This document shows, one piece after another, positions 16,911 through 25,278 of a stretch of DNA of 41,077 bases. Source of the stretch: Opitutia bacterium (GTDB lineage: Bacteria; Verrucomicrobiota; Verrucomicrobiia; Opitutales; T3Sed10-336). Under the pieces are notes generated by a model that saw only the letters and a list, made by a program, of their open reading frames with translations, had not been told where the DNA came from and did no database searches. The stretch's first letter is position 1. Every line of letters starts with the position of its first letter. The stretch is from the NCBI GenBank assembly GCA_003566885.1, contig PXBO01000093.1, positions 1 to 41,077 of the forward strand, in the 5' to 3' direction. The position numbers and the translations under genes are program-made.

Positions 16911-18116
16911 ATGAGCGTTAAGAAAGTTGCCATTCTCACCGCGGGCGGATTGGCGCCCTGTCTGTCTTCGGCGATCGGAGGCCTGATCCAACGGTACTCG
17001 GAGACCGTGCCGGAGGTGGAGATCCTCTGTTACCGCGACGGCTACAAAGGGCTGTTACTGGGCGACAGCATCGAAGTCACTCCGGAAATCCGCCGGCGTG
17101 CCGGGGTGCTGCACCGCTATGGCGGCAGTCCCATCGGCAACAGCCGGGTGAAGCTTACCAACGCCAAGGACTGCGTGAAACGGGGTCTGATCAAGGAAGG
17201 GGAAGATCCCCTCAAAGTCGCGGCGGAACGTCTGGTAACCGACAAGGTGGACGTGCTTCACACCATCGGCGGCGACGACACCAACACCACGGCGGCCGAC
17301 CTGGCGGCTTTCCTGGCTGAACAGAAATACGAACTCGGCGTGGTCGGCCTGCCCAAGACGGTGGACAATGACGTGTTTCCCATCCGCCAGTCCCTGGGCG
17401 CCTGGACGGCGGCCGAGCAGGGCGCACGGTTTTTCGAAAACGTGGTGCACGAACACGGAGCCAACCCGCGCATGCTCATCGTCCATGAAGTAATGGGACG
17501 CCACTGCGGCTGGCTCACCGCCGCTACCGCACTGGAATACCGCTGCCTGCTGGCGGGCAAGGAATTCGTGCCCGGCATCGACCTGGCGCGCGAGCGTTTC
17601 GACGTGCACGCGGTGTTTCTGCCGGAAATGAAGATCGACCTGCGCGCCGAGGCGGAGCGCCTGCACGGAATCATGGACAAGCTGAACTGCGTCAATATTT
17701 TCATCGGCGAAGGCGCCGGGGCGGAAAGCATCGTGGCGGAAATGGAAGCGGCCGGGGAGGAAGTGCCTCGCGACGCCTTTGGTCACGTAAAGTTGGATGC
17801 CGTGAATCCCGGCGCCTGGTTCGGGAAACAGTTCGCCAAGATGCTCGACGCGGAAAAGACCCTGGTGCAGAAAAGCGGCTATTTCGCCCGTTCGGCCCCG
17901 GCGAACCGTGAAGACCTGCGACTGATCCAGAGCTGCGTCGACACCGCGGTGGAGTGCGTTCTGAAAGGCGAACGCGGAGTGATCGGCCACGACGAGGACC
18001 GGGGCGACGTGCTGCGGGCGATCGAATTCGAGCGTATCAAGGGCGGAAAGCCGTTCGATACCAAGGTCGATTGGTTCGGACGAATGCTCAAGGAAATCGG
18101 CCAGCCGTTGGTTTGA
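16911..18116 (+). CDS. Pyrophosphate-dependent 6-phosphofructokinase
   Basis: 401-residue glycolytic/gluconeogenic enzyme that phosphorylates fructose 6-phosphate reversibly. PPi use is read from the active site. Gly120-Gly121-Asp122-Asp123 (GGDDTN) has Asp where ATP enzymes have Gly. The catalytic loop is PKTVDND (Lys149, Asp152, Asp154), with the lysine characteristic of PPi enzymes. The substrate loop EVMGRHCGWLTA is also present. The ATG at 16911 (MSVKKVAILTAGG) is chosen over the upstream frame opening at 16869 because the Rossmann strand starts there. It is a stand-alone gene between gltB and queF. Confidence 0.93.
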   Translation: MSVKKVAILTAGGLAPCLSSAIGGLIQRYSETVPEVEILCYRDGYKGLLLGDSIEVTPEIRRRAGVLHRYGGSPIGNSRVKLTNAKDCVKRGLIKEGEDPLKVAAERLVTDKVDVLHTIGGDDTNTTAADLAAFLAEQKYELGVVGLPKTVDNDVFPIRQSLGAWTAAEQGARFFENVVHEHGANPRMLIVHEVMGRHCGWLTAATALEYRCLLAGKEFVPGIDLARERFDVHAVFLPEMKIDLRAEAERLHGIMDKLNCVNIFIGEGAGAESIVAEMEAAGEEVPRDAFGHVKLDAVNPGAWFGKQFAKMLDAEKTLVQKSGYFARSAPANREDLRLIQSCVDTAVECVLKGERGVIGHDEDRGDVLRAIEFERIKGGKPFDTKVDWFGRMLKEIGQPLV

Positions 18117-18195
18117 GGAGGGGACTCGAACCACAAAGATCACCAAAGGGGAACGGGAATTCGGTTCGTTGGTTCCGGATTGATTTCACACTGCG

Positions 18196-18561
18196 ATGAG
18201 CGACACCACTTTATTGGAAACCTTTCCCAATCCCAAGCCGGAGCGGGATTACCTGATCGAACACTCCTTTCCCGAGTTCACCTCGGTGTGCCCGAAGACC
18301 GGCCAACCGGATTTCGCCACGGTGATCATCACCTATGTGGCGGAGGAAACCTGCCTCGAATTGAAGGGGCTGAAACTCTATCTGAACGCCTACCGCAACG
18401 AGGGTGTGTTCTATGAAAAGGTGACCAATCTCATTCTGGATGATTTGGCGGCGGCCTGCTCCCCTCGCTGGATGCGGGTCGTCACCCGCTGGGGCCCGCG
18501 CGGCGGATTCAGCTCCGTAATCACCGCCGTTACGGGCTCCGCGCCCGCCGGCGCGCCTTGA
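18196..18561 (+). CDS. queF: NADPH-dependent 7-cyano-7-deazaguanine reductase
   Basis: 121-residue enzyme of the short (type I, tunnel-fold) QueF class that reduces preQ0 to preQ1 in queuosine biosynthesis. The thioimide-forming Cys32 is in FTSVCPKTGQPDF with Asp39 as proton donor. The family signature for NADPH/substrate binding appears as LELKGLKLYLNAYRNEGVFY, with Gly in place of the more common Ser after Lys. GFT-like MRVVTRWGPRGG closes the domain. No preQ1 riboswitch motif is evident in the 79 bases upstream, and no other que genes are nearby. Confidence 0.93.
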   Translation: MSDTTLLETFPNPKPERDYLIEHSFPEFTSVCPKTGQPDFATVIITYVAEETCLELKGLKLYLNAYRNEGVFYEKVTNLILDDLAAACSPRWMRVVTRWGPRGGFSSVITAVTGSAPAGAP

Positions 18562-18565
18562 GCCT

Positions 18566-18603
18566 CTTTTAGGAGTCTGTCGGCGAAGCCCGAAAGACTC
18601 CTA
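18566..18603. repeat. AGGAGTCT inverted repeat, copy 1
   Basis: A 9-bp perfect stem TAGGAGTCT / AGACTCCTA (18570-18578 and 18595-18603) begins a few bases after the queF stop. The left arm with its flank (CTTTTAGGAGTCT, 18566-18578) recurs identically at 19555-19567. It may terminate queF, but the same element on the far side of the next gene suggests a dispersed palindromic repeat. Confidence 0.6.
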
Positions 18604-18813
18604 GCCGATCCGTGACCCGCCTAAGTCGATCGAAAGCCGCCGCGGATTCGAGTGAGTTTGGCCCACCGCGAGCTGTTCTGAAGGGAAACACCTTGCCGAT
18701 AGGAAACTTATGCCGCAGAAAGAGGGCAGATGGAGGGATTCGGATCCGACGACGGCAATGAACGGAGTTCCCTCCCGGCAATGGACACCGGGAGCGGGGG
18801 CTGGTTTTTTTCC

Positions 18814-18821
18814 GGGAGGAG
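18814..18821 (+). promoter_or_regulatory. Ribosome binding site of the SatD-like gene
   Basis: GGGAGGAG ends 9 bases before ATG 18831 and supports that start over the in-frame ATG at 18855. The remainder of the 269-base gap after queF contains only the hairpin repeat; no other gene is seen. Confidence 0.65.
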
Positions 18822-18830
18822 TGCTTTGAC

Positions 18831-19499
18831 ATGAGCGCGGCCGGGTCCAACTGCATGGCGGTATTGACTGGCGATATCGTGGGATCGCGCAAGGCTGACT
18901 CGCCCGACCCGAGAAAACTCGCGGGGTCTTTGCAGGCGGCGGCCCGGGAGGCGAAAAAGGCGTTTCCCGGCGCCGGGCTCTCGGCGATCGATGTGTTCCG
19001 GGGCGACAGTTGGCAGATGCTGGTGGAACACCCTGAAGACGCACTGCGGATAACCCTTTTCCTGCGAACTTTTTTGCAGGGAGGGTCCGGGAGTGCCGGG
19101 GCGTCGTGGATTACCCGCGTGGGGATCGGTCTGGGTCCGGCGGAGTGGGTCGATTCCCGGCACGTTTCGCGCAGCCAGGGGAAGGCCTTCGTTGCTTCGG
19201 GACAGGCTATCGACAGCCTGTCCGGGAGCCGTCGTCACCTGGCGATGTGCTCGGCCGCTTCCTATGAACTGGAGCGGAGCGGTCGGGCGGTGGTGACCCT
19301 CCTGGACGCCCTGGTCCGGCGTTGGACCAAAAAGCAGGCATGGGCGGTGTGCGGCGCGTTGTGCGGACTGACCCAGGAGGCGATCGCCGCCGCATTTGTC
19401 CCACCGGTGGGGCGGCGAACGGCCGGAGATCATCTGGAGCGAGCCGACTGGGACGCGGTAGGCGCCGCCCTGAAATGGTGGGAGGAACGCACCGGATGA
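18831..19499 (+). CDS. SatD-like protein with cyclase-like motifs and C-terminal HTH
   Basis: 222-residue soluble protein. Strings LTGDIVGSRKA, FRGDSWQML, TRVGIGLG and GKAFVASGQAID match what I know of the SatD family (named from the Streptococcus mutans sat operon; function unsettled). Their order also mirrors class III nucleotide cyclases: Asp15 and Asp59 fall where the two metal-binding aspartates lie, then the RxGIxxG strand (96-102) and the GxAFxxA helix (117-122). The C-terminal part (GLTQEAIAAAF, VGRRTAGDHLERADW) looks like a helix-turn-helix. The next gene is a DUF3307 membrane protein, a pairing I recall from other bacteria. Catalytic activity is not shown; the fold resemblance is inference. 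Confidence 0.7.
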   Translation: MSAAGSNCMAVLTGDIVGSRKADSPDPRKLAGSLQAAAREAKKAFPGAGLSAIDVFRGDSWQMLVEHPEDALRITLFLRTFLQGGSGSAGASWITRVGIGLGPAEWVDSRHVSRSQGKAFVASGQAIDSLSGSRRHLAMCSAASYELERSGRAVVTLLDALVRRWTKKQAWAVCGALCGLTQEAIAAAFVPPVGRRTAGDHLERADWDAVGAALKWWEERTG

Positions 19500-19554
19500 A
19501 ACTTTTTGGGACTAGCTTTTTTTGCCGAGTTACCGGTGCCGGCGACGCCGGGAC

Positions 19555-19608
19555 CTTTTAGGAGTCTTTACGTGCTCCTTTTCCTGTTTGGAGCCTTCTA
19601 AGACTCCT
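19555..19608. repeat. AGGAGTCT inverted repeat, copy 2
   Basis: Outer 9-bp stem AGGAGTCTT / AAGACTCCT (19560-19568 and 19600-19608) encloses a second short stem GCTCC / GGAGC (19574-19578 and 19590-19594). It shares a 13-base direct repeat (CTTTTAGGAGTCT) with the copy at 18566 and lies between the SatD-like and DUF3307 genes. It may act as an intercistronic terminator or attenuator. Confidence 0.6.
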
Positions 19609-19677
19609 TATTAAAAATGGAGTTTAAAATAGCTCCGTCTTCGCTCCAAGCGCACCGCATTACCGAAACAGAACACC

Positions 19678-20448
19678 ATGGATCCCGTAAACCCCCTCTT
19701 TCTCAGTCTCCTGTTTGCTCACTTGCTGGCGGACTTTGTCCTGCAGAGCAATCGTGACATCGCCCGCAAAGAGGAACCGTTCTTTTTCGGCAAACACATT
19801 GCCCTGGTGACGCTCCTCTCGTGGGCGCTGGCCGGGGATTGGACCAATTGGGTCATTCCGGTGGTCATTGCCTTGACGCACGGATTGCTGGACTGGAGCA
19901 AGCTGGCTGCGACGCGGCGCGGGTGGAATCGGAACCACCTGTTTGTCTGGGACCAGGTGGCGCATCTCGCCGTGATCGTGGGTCTGACACAATTATTAGC
20001 CTACTCGGCCGACTACACCAACGCGATTCACGAAAGATTCGGCGATCTTTATCCGCAGGTGCTGTTGGTGGCGGGCGGGTTTATTCTAACCGTTCGCGTG
20101 GGCGGCCTGATTATCGGCATGGCCAGCGCCCGCTTCCTGGATCAGATTAGCGAAGATTCCGAGGCCGATCGGGCGGCCCTGAACGTCGCTGAAACGCGCG
20201 AGGGGCTGCGTGACGGCGGCCGGGTGATCGGGCAACTGGAACGGGCGCTAATTTTCTTCTTTGTGCTCGTCGGCAAACCGGAAGCCGTGGCCTTCCTCGT
20301 GGCGGCCAAGTCGATCTTCCGCTTCGGCGAGCTCACCAAGAACTCCCGCAAAGAAGCCGAATACATTCTCATCGGTACTCTCATGAGTTTCGGCTGGGGC
20401 CTGGCGGCCTCCTGGGGCACCCTGTACCTGTTGTACCGCTTTTTATGA
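19678..20448 (+). CDS. DUF3307 domain membrane protein
   Basis: 256-residue integral membrane protein with about six hydrophobic segments. The N-terminus (LFLSLLFAHLLADFVLQSNRDIARKE) and the THGLLDWSK segment are typical of DUF3307 proteins, whose function is unknown. Conserved polar residues inside the helices (His, Asp, Gln) hint at a transport or catalytic role in the membrane. It follows the SatD-like gene on the same strand, 178 bases downstream, with the second AGGAGTCT hairpin in the gap. It converges on the glycosidase gene. Confidence 0.8.
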   Translation: MDPVNPLFLSLLFAHLLADFVLQSNRDIARKEEPFFFGKHIALVTLLSWALAGDWTNWVIPVVIALTHGLLDWSKLAATRRGWNRNHLFVWDQVAHLAVIVGLTQLLAYSADYTNAIHERFGDLYPQVLLVAGGFILTVRVGGLIIGMASARFLDQISEDSEADRAALNVAETREGLRDGGRVIGQLERALIFFFVLVGKPEAVAFLVAAKSIFRFGELTKNSRKEAEYILIGTLMSFGWGLAASWGTLYLLYRFL

Positions 20449-20531
20449 ACCGGCCTCCGCCCCGAATGGCATCGACGCCCCCGTGGTTGAGCAAATGGTA
20501 TTTGTCGGGGGTGACTGGATGACCGGGGGGG

Positions 20532-23102
20532 TCAGAATTGGTGCGTCGCCTGCGGGGCTTGTTTTTCAACGGTCAGGCTACCGAGGGTGTCACCCAAAAT
20601 AAACAACGGCGCCGAGGGTGTCAGTGAGAGGACAATGCGGCCGTCGCGGCGATCGAACTCGCGGGTTTCTCCCATCAGGTTGACCACCCGGACGGCGCCG
20701 TCCGCTTCGATGGCGACTTCAGCGGTTCCGTGGCCCGACCAGACGGCCAGCCCGCGACCCGAGCGAAGGGCGAAAATTCCGGGGGCGGGAAATTCACCCG
20801 TCCAGGGGCCATCCTTGAGGCCGCGCGCCAGGGTGGCCAATGCCCGGTAGGAGGGCTTGGGGCTGAGGTCGCGCCGAACGACCCCGAAATGGTGTTCGTT
20901 GAACCAGGCATCCGTTCCGTCGTTGCGGAAGTTGTACCAACTGATGGTTTGGGTCGCCCCGGATGCGATGGCTCCGAGGTACGAGCGCGCGAGAAACACC
21001 GCCTGCTCGCGTTCCGTGGCGCCATCGTGGTGGGTGGGCAGTCCCATTTCCGTGATCCAGACCGGGCGATGGTCGACGAGTTCCGCGACCGAGCGCAGTT
21101 CCTCCATGAAGCGGGCTTCGTTCATGGCCTGGCGGTACGGATGTATGGTCAGCACGTCGAACGGCGCCTCCGCCTCCAGGCACATGCGGATGAAATCGAA
21201 ATCGATGCCGGCGGTGGAGATACCCAAAATCCGGGCTTCGGGATCCTCGTCCTTGATCGCTTCGTAAACGCGCCGCAAGAGTACCGGGTAGAGTTCGGGC
21301 GGACCTTGCCAGAAGAAGATGTTCGGTTCGTTGTAGATTTCCCAATGCTGGATCCGGTCGCGGTAGCGTCGTACCGTCGCCCGGGCGAATTCGGCAAACG
21401 CTTCGATGCCCTCTTCCGTGTAGGGCTCGGTCCAGCGCGACCAATAGGCCAGCAGGCCGTACACCCGGATTCCGTTGCGCGTCGCCGCGTCCACCACTTC
21501 GTCGTAAAAGCTGAAATCGTACACACCGGGCTCGACTTCGATGCGGCTCCAGGAAAATTCCTCCCGGCTCCATTGCACTCCCGCGCTTGAAGCCATGGCG
21601 GCCGCGGTATCCATTTGTTGGAGACCTCCCGGCGAATGCGGAAATCGATACAGGTAAACCCCCATGCCCCACGGCGATTCCGGCCGCAACTCGAGGTCCG
21701 GCTTCAAATCCGGCGAACGGGTGTGTGCCACCGTGCGGGAGGCCAGAATCTCTCCCTTATAAACATAGCGCACGAGAACCTCCACGAAATGGCGATCATC
21801 CGGCATCGGCAGCGAAACGGTCTTCGTCCCGGCCCGTCCCGGCTCCAGCGGGTCGGGCTCGTCGGCGGACCAGACGGTATTGCCTTCCCAGTCGTAAGCG
21901 ACGATCACCAGGTCGCCGTCGAGCCGGACCGGCAGGAGATTTCTCCGTTGAACGACCAAACTCAGGCGGTCGCCTCCGGTACTCGCGGGCGTTAGCGACG
22001 TTTCCAGGATCAGGCCGGAGGTGACGGTCAAGTCGCTGACGCATTCCAGGCTTTCCAACGCCAAATCGATTCTCTCCGCCGCGCCCGTGCCTCTGCGCAC
22101 TTCCAGGCGGGTGAATCGCAGGGGCGGTCGCACCTCACCGTCGTTCTGACCGCCGTAATAGTCCCATCCGTCCGGCGGGACGGGTACGGTGAAGGTTTCG
22201 CGGTCGCCGGACAGTTCGCCCAGATCGCGGACGAAATTTTGGAAGTGTGATCCCAGGTGGAGACGAAGACGGTGTCCCGGGGACCCGCCGGTCACGGAAA
22301 GCCTCAACGCCTTTGGTCGTCCGTGCAGGGCGATCGAGTGATTCAGGAAGGCGTTTTCGGCGGCCGAGAGGTCGACCTCCCAGCGTCCCTCCGAGATCGT
22401 TCCGGGGCCGCTCAGGGAAAATCCCGCGTCGGAATCGAACGCGGTCACCTCGTAGGTCGATTCGTAGGTTCGGTAGTCCCGCTCCCGCCACAGGTCGCGG
22501 GCGAGGGGCCGGGCTTCGAGGTCGGCGACTTCGACCACGCCCCTCAATTCGGCCAACCCCTGTCGCTCCACCAGCACGCCGATGCGCCGAATCGGCTGAC
22601 GAAGGCGTCCGTCGCCCGGACCCCCGAAGAATTGATTCCAGTGGGTGAGATCGACCTCGGTCTCCTGCCATTCGTCGTGGGCGAAGGTGGAGCTTTTTTG
22701 AAAGGTCTGTCCGTGTGAGTCGGTGACACGAATCGTGAAGGTGGCGCCGGCCGGTTTCTTCATTCGGAATTTCAACCGGTCCAGCGCGCGTTCGGGTTCG
22801 ATGTCGCGGTAGGCCGCGACATAGGCGCCGCCCTCGCGAAAGTCGTAATGCAGTTCGAGTATCCCGTTGTCAGCGGAAAGGCGGCCCGCCGCCCCGGGAA
22901 ACTCCGGGCCGTTGGAAAACGCCCATCCCGTGGGCAAACCTGTTTCGCCGGGAGCCGGGGAGAGTGGGATCGGTTCGCCTTCACTGGCTCCGCCGGCAGT
23001 GGTTGCCGGAACCAGCAGCAGACACCCCAACGTCAAGAGCCCATTCTTGACTGATCGATTTGCGCGTTTGACGAATGGCACAACCAGGCGATGCATGCCC
23101 AA
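20532..23102 (-). CDS. Secreted clan GH-A glycoside hydrolase (GH39-like)
   Basis: 856-residue exported protein with a basic N-terminus and signal peptide (about 15-40). An N-terminal half of beta-sandwich modules (carbohydrate-binding-like, about 45-480) precedes a TIM-barrel catalytic domain (about 495-790) and a small C-terminal beta domain. The acid/base is Glu592 in HWEIYNEPN and the nucleophile is Glu685 in VWITEMGLP. Both are in canonical clan GH-A contexts, 93 residues apart. GH39 is the nearest family I recognise; the polysaccharide or glycoside substrate is unknown. ATG 23096 is an alternative start. An unknown protein gene lies upstream on the same strand. Confidence 0.8.
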   Translation of the reverse strand: MGMHRLVVPFVKRANRSVKNGLLTLGCLLLVPATTAGGASEGEPIPLSPAPGETGLPTGWAFSNGPEFPGAAGRLSADNGILELHYDFREGGAYVAAYRDIEPERALDRLKFRMKKPAGATFTIRVTDSHGQTFQKSSTFAHDEWQETEVDLTHWNQFFGGPGDGRLRQPIRRIGVLVERQGLAELRGVVEVADLEARPLARDLWRERDYRTYESTYEVTAFDSDAGFSLSGPGTISEGRWEVDLSAAENAFLNHSIALHGRPKALRLSVTGGSPGHRLRLHLGSHFQNFVRDLGELSGDRETFTVPVPPDGWDYYGGQNDGEVRPPLRFTRLEVRRGTGAAERIDLALESLECVSDLTVTSGLILETSLTPASTGGDRLSLVVQRRNLLPVRLDGDLVIVAYDWEGNTVWSADEPDPLEPGRAGTKTVSLPMPDDRHFVEVLVRYVYKGEILASRTVAHTRSPDLKPDLELRPESPWGMGVYLYRFPHSPGGLQQMDTAAAMASSAGVQWSREEFSWSRIEVEPGVYDFSFYDEVVDAATRNGIRVYGLLAYWSRWTEPYTEEGIEAFAEFARATVRRYRDRIQHWEIYNEPNIFFWQGPPELYPVLLRRVYEAIKDEDPEARILGISTAGIDFDFIRMCLEAEAPFDVLTIHPYRQAMNEARFMEELRSVAELVDHRPVWITEMGLPTHHDGATEREQAVFLARSYLGAIASGATQTISWYNFRNDGTDAWFNEHHFGVVRRDLSPKPSYRALATLARGLKDGPWTGEFPAPGIFALRSGRGLAVWSGHGTAEVAIEADGAVRVVNLMGETREFDRRDGRIVLSLTPSAPLFILGDTLGSLTVEKQAPQATHQF

Positions 23103-23185
23103 CCATCGAGTAATTCGCGTCCGGTGTCGATAAACATGCGACCCCGGCGCCTTGCCCGAAAACGACCCCGAACTTCCAACGAGAA

Positions 23186-23203
23186 GCCTCTTAATCGAGA
23201 GGC
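23186..23203 (-). terminator. Short hairpin between two minus-strand genes
   Basis: GCCTCT / AGAGGC with a 6-base loop lies just beyond the stop of the minus-strand hypothetical gene (23211) and upstream of the glycosidase gene. On the minus strand it is followed by TTCTCG, so it is at best a weak terminator. Confidence 0.3.
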
Positions 23204-23210
23204 GTTCGGA

Positions 23211-23732
23211 CTAACCTGAATTCTTCACGATATCCGGCGAAGCCGTGACGCATTCCGGCCGGTTTAGGAAGTGGAAACGAACAACCGGGAAACCGCCTGG
23301 GAACCGTTGAACCTCGTTCCGGGCGACGCGCCGGATCGAGGCGAAGAGTGCGTCAATTGATGAGGGCGTCAGCCTGAGCGGATAGGAGCGGGCGGGGTAA
23401 TCGCGGCCCGGAGAAACCGACACCTTCATCTGGCGCTCCAGCCAGCGCCGGAGCCGGTACGAGGCGAGGTAGTGACCTTGCTCCAGTGGGGACCGCACCC
23501 GGTAAAAGTGCGCCAGGGTTTCTTCCGCATCCCGCCTTTGAAGCAGCGCGAATTTCAGGTCGAGGAGTTGGTCCGCCAGCGACGGATCCGTCGTCCCGGA
23601 TTCGGCAAGCAAGGCGTCGATGATCGCGTGCCCGCAACGGGCGTACTGCGGCTCGTCGAGGAACGCCGCCGGCGCCGGTCCGCCGATCAGAACCGGCATG
23701 GCATGGTTTAGGTTGGAAAAAGAAAGGTCCAT
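23211..23732 (-). CDS. Hypothetical protein, 173 residues
   Basis: I do not recognise the family. It is a soluble, Leu/Arg-rich, mainly helical protein (IIDALLAESGTTDPSLADQL, then ETLAHFYRVRSPLEQGHYLA). A central segment reads RRWLERQMKVSVSPGRDYPA and the C-terminal part is strand-like (PVVRFHFLN). There is no signal peptide. The start at 23732 has no clear ribosome binding site; ATG 23699 (MPVLIGGPAP) is an alternative. A second frame on the same strand (23353-23757) overlaps it but has poorer composition. It lies upstream of the glycosidase on the same strand and is divergent from the Tat-exported oxidoreductase. Confidence 0.55.
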   Translation of the reverse strand: MDLSFSNLNHAMPVLIGGPAPAAFLDEPQYARCGHAIIDALLAESGTTDPSLADQLLDLKFALLQRRDAEETLAHFYRVRSPLEQGHYLASYRLRRWLERQMKVSVSPGRDYPARSYPLRLTPSSIDALFASIRRVARNEVQRFPGGFPVVRFHFLNRPECVTASPDIVKNSG

Positions 23733-23883
23733 CGCAGCAAATGATACTGTGTCTCATTTACTGCAGAATGGCGGATTTGCAAGTGTGATCGCAAATTCCT
23801 TTGTTGGGGCGTCCGCACCTGCGTCCTTTCCGATTGAAACTCGGAGGCAATAGCCTAAGCTCCCCCCTGAATCCATCGTTGAC

Positions 23884-25233
23884 ATGACTCAAGCCATCAC
23901 CCGCCGGTCCTTCTTCGCACTCACCTCCAAAGCGGTGGCCGGTGCCCTTATAGCGCAACCCGCCTGGCTGAATGCCGCGCCGGAAAGGCAATTGCGCCTG
24001 GCCCAGGTGGGGGTGGCCGGCATGGGGCGCAGCGACTTGGACACTCTTGTCGGGCACACCTCGGTGCGGTACACCGCTTTCTGCGATGTCGACCGCCTGC
24101 GACTGAACGGCATTTTGGAGCACCAGGGTGGCGGGGCCGGCTTTACCGACTACCGCCGGCTTTTTGATGAGGCAGCTGACGAGTTCGACGCGGTGGTCAT
24201 TTCCACGCCGGACCACATGCACGCTCCGATCGCCATGCGGGCCTTGAGGCTCGGCAAGCATGTGTATTGCCAGAAACCGCTGGCCCATACGGTCGCCGAA
24301 TGCCGCGCGCTTACCCTCGAAGCGCAAAACCGCGGGTTGGTGACACAGATGGGGATCCAGATTCATTCCAATATGGAGTATCGCCTGGCGCGGGCGCTCA
24401 TTCAGTCGGGAACCATCGGAAAGGTTCGGGAGGTGCACAGTTGGTCGGATAAGGATTGGGGGGGGCGTGACGGGTGGCTTCAGCCGGCGAGCGATCCCGT
24501 TCCTGAACACTTGGATTGGGATTTGTGGCTCGGGGTGGCCGCCTGGCGTGAATACGCGGCCGGCCGTTTCCATCCTGGAGATTGGCGGCGTTGGATCGAT
24601 TTCGGAACCGGCACGCAAGGCGACATGGCCTGTCATATCGTCGACCCGGTGTTTGCGTCGCTCGAACTGACCGCTCCCCACTCGCTTTGGGCCGAGGGGC
24701 CGCAACCGTATGCCACAATGTGGCCCAACCGCGGAGTTTGTCATTACCTCTTTCCCGCGACCGACTATACCGTCGATGAACTGCCGTATCACTGGTACGA
24801 CGGGGTGAATCGGCCGGATGCGAGCGGTTTCGAATTGGGCGAGGAGCGGCTTCCCGGCCAGGGTTCGGTTTTTGTCGGGGAAAAGGGGAACATGGTTCTG
24901 CCGCACATCGGGACCCCGCAATTGTATCCCCGGGACCGGTTTCCGGCCGAGCAGGTGCGGGATCTGGTGCGTGGTCTCGCCATCTCCGGACGAAATCACT
25001 ATCACGACTGGGTCGATGCCATTCTTGGCGTCGGCGACGCCCGCACCACCGCCGCTTTCGATTATTCCGGCCCGTTGAGCGAAGCCGTCCTGCTGGGATT
25101 GATCGCCAGCCGATTCCCGGAAGAAAGGCTGGAGTGGGATGCGGCCGCGGGCCGTTTCAGCAACCACGCCGCCGCCAACGCCTTTCTGACCAAGGAATAC
25201 CGTCCCGGGCATGAGGTTCCGGGGCTGTCCTGA
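23884..25233 (+). CDS. Tat-exported Gfo/Idh/MocA family oxidoreductase
   Basis: 449-residue NAD(P)-dependent sugar-type oxidoreductase carried across the membrane folded. A twin-arginine signal (TRRSFFALTSKAVAGALIA, residues 6-24) precedes the Rossmann domain. The dinucleotide motif is VGVAGMG and the conserved catalytic loop is YCQKPLAHTVAE (Lys131, here Gln-Lys-Pro rather than the usual Glu-Lys-Pro). The C-terminal alpha/beta domain has HSWSDKDWGGRDGW and GTGTQGDMACHIVDP with the metal/substrate-type His. Such exported Gfo/Idh proteins are expanded in Verrucomicrobiota and Planctomycetota and act on sugars or glycosides. Proximity to the secreted glycosidase fits carbohydrate processing. 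Confidence 0.9.
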   Translation: MTQAITRRSFFALTSKAVAGALIAQPAWLNAAPERQLRLAQVGVAGMGRSDLDTLVGHTSVRYTAFCDVDRLRLNGILEHQGGGAGFTDYRRLFDEAADEFDAVVISTPDHMHAPIAMRALRLGKHVYCQKPLAHTVAECRALTLEAQNRGLVTQMGIQIHSNMEYRLARALIQSGTIGKVREVHSWSDKDWGGRDGWLQPASDPVPEHLDWDLWLGVAAWREYAAGRFHPGDWRRWIDFGTGTQGDMACHIVDPVFASLELTAPHSLWAEGPQPYATMWPNRGVCHYLFPATDYTVDELPYHWYDGVNRPDASGFELGEERLPGQGSVFVGEKGNMVLPHIGTPQLYPRDRFPAEQVRDLVRGLAISGRNHYHDWVDAILGVGDARTTAAFDYSGPLSEAVLLGLIASRFPEERLEWDAAAGRFSNHAAANAFLTKEYRPGHEVPGLS

Positions 25234-25278
25234 TTTTTCCGAAAAAAGGATCACTCGCGGTGCTGTCCGGCAGGGAAA

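Noticed and set aside
23353-23757. Alternative 134-codon minus-strand frame overlapping the hypothetical gene at 23211-23732
   Set aside because: Richer in Arg/Gly/Pro in a way typical of a shifted frame; the longer frame has a more protein-like hydrophobic pattern.
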